In this document: positions 14,649 to 16,090 of the stretch, piece by piece
How the letters are laid out: each line of letters opens with the position of its first letter
Position numbering within the stretch: position 1 is the stretch's first letter
Assembly (NCBI GenBank): GCA_005877345.1
Contig: VBPR01000051.1
Location: 1 to 16,090, forward strand
From: Nitrososphaerota archaeon
GTDB lineage: Archaea > Thermoproteota > Nitrososphaeria > Nitrososphaerales > Nitrososphaeraceae
DNA length: 16,090 bases
Direction of reading: 5' to 3'
Translations under genes and position numbers: made by a program
Notes under the pieces: model-generated
The model's database searches: none
What the model was told of the DNA's origin: nothing
What the model saw: the letters and a program-made list of their open reading frames with translations, nothing else

Positions 14649-14660
14649 TTTCACGTGAAA
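14649..14660. promoter_or_regulatory. 12-bp perfect palindrome TTTCACGTGAAA
   Basis: This perfect dyad lies 60-70 nt before the 73-aa gene and about 100 nt before the start of the divergent 53-aa gene, roughly where a regulator would bind upstream of a TATA box. Its core resembles the dyad of archaeal origin boxes (TTCCAnTGGAAA) only loosely. The binding protein is unknown. Confidence 0.35.
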
Positions 14661-14691
14661 ATATTGGATCAAGGACCTCGGAATACAAATA

Positions 14692-14700
14692 TTTATTTTA
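14692..14700 (+). promoter_or_regulatory. TATA-like box for the 73-aa gene
   Basis: TTTATTTTA is centred about 25 nt before the ATG at 14721, so the mRNA is probably leaderless. Confidence 0.5.
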
Positions 14701-14720
14701 ACAATATGCTAACTTAATTC

Positions 14721-14942
14721 ATGATCCGAAAACTTCAGGCTGATAAAGCAAATAAGACAGTGACATTAGAAATGAGTGAGAACGATCTCAGTAATATAAT
14801 AGAATCAATCGACAAAATGGTAGACAGACAACAAAGAATACTATTAGAAAACATTCCAGCCGATGATGAACTAAGACTAAATTTAGATACCTACAAAGGA
14901 TTAAAGGAAGATCTTAGGAAGATTTGGGAAGCACTGGTCTGA
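14721..14942 (+). CDS. Small helical protein of 73 residues, unknown function
   Basis: This short soluble protein opens with a probable beta hairpin (MIRKLQADKANKTVTLEMSE), followed by two charged amphipathic helices (DLSNIIESIDKMVDRQQRIL, about 22-41, and DELRLNLDTYKGLKEDLRKIWEAL, about 49-72) joined by ENIPADD. It has no Cys, signal peptide or membrane segment. The helices could pair as a coiled coil or in a dimer. The TATA-like box at the correct distance supports the start. It is divergent from the 53-aa membrane protein gene with a 176-bp shared region. I do not recognise the family. Confidence 0.7.
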   Translation: MIRKLQADKANKTVTLEMSENDLSNIIESIDKMVDRQQRILLENIPADDELRLNLDTYKGLKEDLRKIWEALV

Positions 14943-14951
14943 TGTTTGCAA

Positions 14952-15188
14952 CTATGATCTATCTGTTAATCTAATAATATCTCCTCCAATATTTACGCAC
15001 AAGTTGGTCATAAAAGCAAACGAAAATAAATGAAAGATAAAATTTTTCTGACCGTAATAGTAAGCTCTGCCACCATGAGCATTATCGTCTCCATATGGAA
15101 TGAAATGAAATAGAATAGCTATTGTGAATAAGTAAAGAAAGAAAGATAAAAAATTACCTACAAGCTATGCTATCAATTGATTCACCAT
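14952..15188 (-). pseudogene. Small membrane protein reading frame interrupted by TAG at codon 8
   Basis: Reading from ATG 15188 the frame gives MVNQLIA, then TAG (15167-15165), then 70 uninterrupted codons to TAG at 14954-14952. The part after the first TAG looks like a real protein: a hydrophobic helix (GNFLSFFLYLFTIAILFHF), a polar loop (PYGDDNAHGGRAYYYGQKN), a second hydrophobic stretch (FIFHLFSFAFMTNLCVNI) and a polar end GGDIIRLTDRS. No ATG, GTG or TTG lies between the internal TAG and the second helix, so the open part has no start of its own. It may be a fresh nonsense mutation, a sequencing error, read-through, or initiation at an unusual codon. The function is unknown. Confidence 0.5.
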
Positions 15189-15195
15189 TGTAGGT
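15156..15195. repeat. 8-bp inverted repeat enclosing the start and TAG of the broken gene
   Basis: ACCTACAA (15156-15163) and TTGTAGGT (15188-15195) are perfect inverse copies separated by 24 bp. The 24 bp include the perfect 10-bp palindrome ATCAATTGAT (15172-15181). In RNA from the minus strand the start codon and the internal TAG would lie in the loop. Confidence 0.5.
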
Positions 15196-15459
15196 TGATG
15201 TTAATTGAAGGCAAGATAAGTATGATGTTATAGATCGGTGTTTGGATTTTCCGCTTTTGTAATAATTTTTAACCCTCTTTTACAAATATCTTATCTGGCT
15301 AGAAGTGGAAATAAGATAATGATAATGCCGTGAATACCACCATAGTCTGGCAATTGAGGTTCTAATTCTAATTTTTAGGAACCTCTGACTCTGCCTAACT
15401 TTCATTGATGCCAGTCGGCAATATTTTAACAAGTGTTCTATTTTTTAAGAAAAGAAAAT
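15189..15459. other. Intergenic stretch with hairpins, no convincing gene
   Basis: I see no credible coding frame here. Two inverted repeats stand out: ATCTTAT/ATAAGAT (15288-15294 and 15311-15317, 16-nt loop) and GAGGTTC/GAACCTC (15356-15362 and 15379-15385), the latter extendable by TAA/TTA with one bulged base. Together they could mark a small structured RNA or the ends of transcripts. There is no tRNA T-arm and no clear C/D-box pair. Confidence 0.4.
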
Positions 15460-15708
15460 TTATTCTTCTGTTTTCTCTTCTGGATCGATTCTTATTACTG
15501 TGCCTGTTACTTTATCACTTGCTGGCCCTCTTGTATGTTCTTCAAGGACTTCGTCTACCTGTTTATGTCCACAATGATCACATTTTCGAACTCTCATAGT
15601 GGCAGTGTGTCTAAATGGTTCCTTTGCCTCACCTACGACATTATCGACACCTACATTTCTAAGGCGGCCCTTTTTACATGCAAGGCATAAGTCCAACTTT
15701 TCAGACAT
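15460..15708 (-). CDS. Small zinc-ribbon protein, unknown function
   Basis: This 82-residue soluble protein has two Cys pairs, CLAC near the N-terminus and CDHC in the middle (KCDHCGHKQVDEV), spaced to form one zinc ribbon. The C-terminal part (GTVIRIDPEEKTEE) is acidic. Similar short archaeal proteins with a first CxxC, a GxL/GRL turn and a second CxxCG are usually annotated only as zinc-finger proteins, and I cannot give a role. The frame could begin at TTG 15714, but ATG 15708 is preferred. A strong TATAAAAA box (plus strand 15745-15752) predicts RNA starting near 15723, giving a 15-nt leader. Confidence 0.8.
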   Translation of the reverse strand: MSEKLDLCLACKKGRLRNVGVDNVVGEAKEPFRHTATMRVRKCDHCGHKQVDEVLEEHTRGPASDKVTGTVIRIDPEEKTEE

Positions 15709-15744
15709 GCTCAAGCTAAAAGCTAGAGTACTACATAATCTTTA

Positions 15745-15752
15745 TTTTTATA
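15745..15752 (-). promoter_or_regulatory. TATA box for the zinc-ribbon gene
   Basis: The minus strand reads TATAAAAA, a near-consensus archaeal TATA box about 40 nt before the ATG at 15708. Its presence immediately behind the SahH frame shows that the zinc-ribbon gene is not simply a downstream member of that operon. Confidence 0.5.
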
Positions 15753-15761
15753 AGTCAAGAT

Positions 15762-15869
15762 TTATTTCCATTCCCACTCTTTATTCACAAAATTACCCTG
15801 CTTATCAAGTTCAACTTTAAAGATGCCAACTTGATTATCAAGAAACGCAAATTCAATTGGTACATATAC
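15762..15869 (-). other. Coding-like 35-codon extension in frame after the SahH stop
   Basis: After the SahH TAG the same frame stays open for 35 codons to TAA at 15764-15762. The encoded peptide looks protein-like: VYVPIEFAFLDNQVGIF, then KVELDKQGNFVNKEWEWK, alternating hydrophobic strands and polar turns. No ATG, GTG or TTG starts it, apart from a GTG only 10 codons from its end. It may be a small gene whose start was lost, a decayed downstream gene, or a read-through tail. It is not part of known SahH sequences. Confidence 0.35.
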
Positions 15870-16090
15870 CTATGTTCCTTCACTAAATCCAGTCAAATAC
15901 GTATTTTGTTCTTCAGTAAGAATATCTATATTAATGTCCATCGATTCTAATTTTGCTCTTGCAATTTCCTGATCCTGAGATCTTTCAATTTCATATACCA
16001 CAGGAGAAAGTGATCCCTTTGATTGAATCAGTTTAATAGATGAGAGTAGCTGATTAGCAAAGCTCATGTCCATTACCTCAGAAGGATGAC
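15870..16090 (-). CDS. ahcY: S-adenosylhomocysteine hydrolase, C-terminal end (runs off window)
   Basis: This is the last 72 codons of a minus-strand gene that begins beyond base 16090. SahH splits S-adenosylhomocysteine into adenosine and homocysteine with bound NAD and keeps the methyl cycle running. The fragment reads HPSEVMDMSFANQ, the family's conserved HPxxVMDxSFANQ, followed by the C-terminal helix and tail: VYEIERSQDQEIARAKLE, then LTEEQNTYLTGFSEGT. Archaeal and some bacterial SahH proteins end at this EGT, so the TAG at 15872-15870 is probably the normal stop. The tail lacks the eukaryotic-type extension ending in a Lys/Tyr pair. The same frame continues open for 35 codons after the stop. 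Confidence 0.9.
   Translation of the reverse strand, partial: HPSEVMDMSFANQLLSSIKLIQSKGSLSPVVYEIERSQDQEIARAKLESMDINIDILTEEQNTYLTGFSEGT

Noticed and set aside
15280..15405. A 41-residue minus-strand frame starting at ATG 15405
   Set aside because: The peptide is rich in Arg, Ser, His and Tyr with no hydrophobic core or recognisable pattern, it overlaps the inverted repeats, and it lacks a promoter at suitable spacing.
15405..15820. Plus-strand frames across the zinc-ribbon gene
   Set aside because: They oppose the zinc-ribbon frame with its two CxxC motifs and have no promoter or family-like sequence.
14952..15872. TAG codons read as pyrrolysine or another recoded residue
   Set aside because: TAG ends hmgA, the sugar dehydrogenase, ferredoxin, aIF2-beta, the protease and the PfkB kinase at family-appropriate lengths, so it acts as an ordinary stop in this genome.
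1..16090. CRISPR array, transposon or integrated element
   Set aside because: I saw no regularly spaced repeats, transposase, integrase or terminal repeats with target duplications. The genes are mostly core metabolic and informational ones.

Overview
This AT-rich window most likely comes from an ammonia-oxidising thaumarchaeon of the Nitrososphaerales; a Nitrosocosmicus-like genome would fit, but that genus is a guess. The archaeal evidence is direct: an aIF2-beta gene, an S26e ribosomal protein gene (absent from bacteria and, as far as known, from Euryarchaeota), an Orc1/Cdc6 ATPase, a Sulfolobus-type dicluster ferredoxin, an archaetidylinositol-phosphate synthase, an intron-containing tRNA gene with no encoded CCA, and TATA-like boxes about 25-33 nt upstream of many start codons instead of Shine-Dalgarno sites.

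Layout. 1-1195 (minus): hisG and the start of hisD, overlapping by 4 nt. 1317-3718 (minus): a membrane-anchored PQQ-type sugar dehydrogenase followed 11 nt later by a class II HMG-CoA reductase. 3806-3926 (minus): tRNA-Ser(TGA) that appears to carry two introns. 4055-5133 (plus): a DegT-family aminotransferase broken by an internal deletion. 5290-8698 (plus): ferredoxin, an unknown protein, aIF2-beta, a secreted matrixin-like protease and a CDP-alcohol phosphatidyltransferase, mostly with separate promoters. 8708-8995 (minus): S26e, divergent from a PfkB-family kinase (9088-9999, plus), which is followed by an NAD kinase with a fused winged-helix domain (10054-11061, plus). 11063-12685 (minus): CTP synthase. 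12838-14286 (minus): an Orc1/Cdc6 ATPase with a small winged-helix protein directly behind it. 14383-15708: several small genes, including a 53-aa membrane protein, a 73-aa helical protein, a membrane-protein reading frame interrupted by TAG, an inverted-repeat-rich intergenic stretch and a zinc-ribbon protein. 15870-16090 (minus): the C-terminus of S-adenosylhomocysteine hydrolase.

Most of the window is core housekeeping: histidine, isoprenoid lipid, CTP, NADP and inositol-lipid synthesis, translation, replication initiation and the methyl cycle, in short transcription units. I see no mobile element, CRISPR array or clear defence island. The unusual features are local: the two-intron tRNA, the NAD kinase/winged-helix fusion with a GGDR motif, a sugar dehydrogenase with Arg at the expected catalytic His, three disrupted or extended reading frames (aminotransferase, small membrane protein, SahH 3' tail), and the Orc1/Cdc6-winged-helix pair beside a small-gene region.
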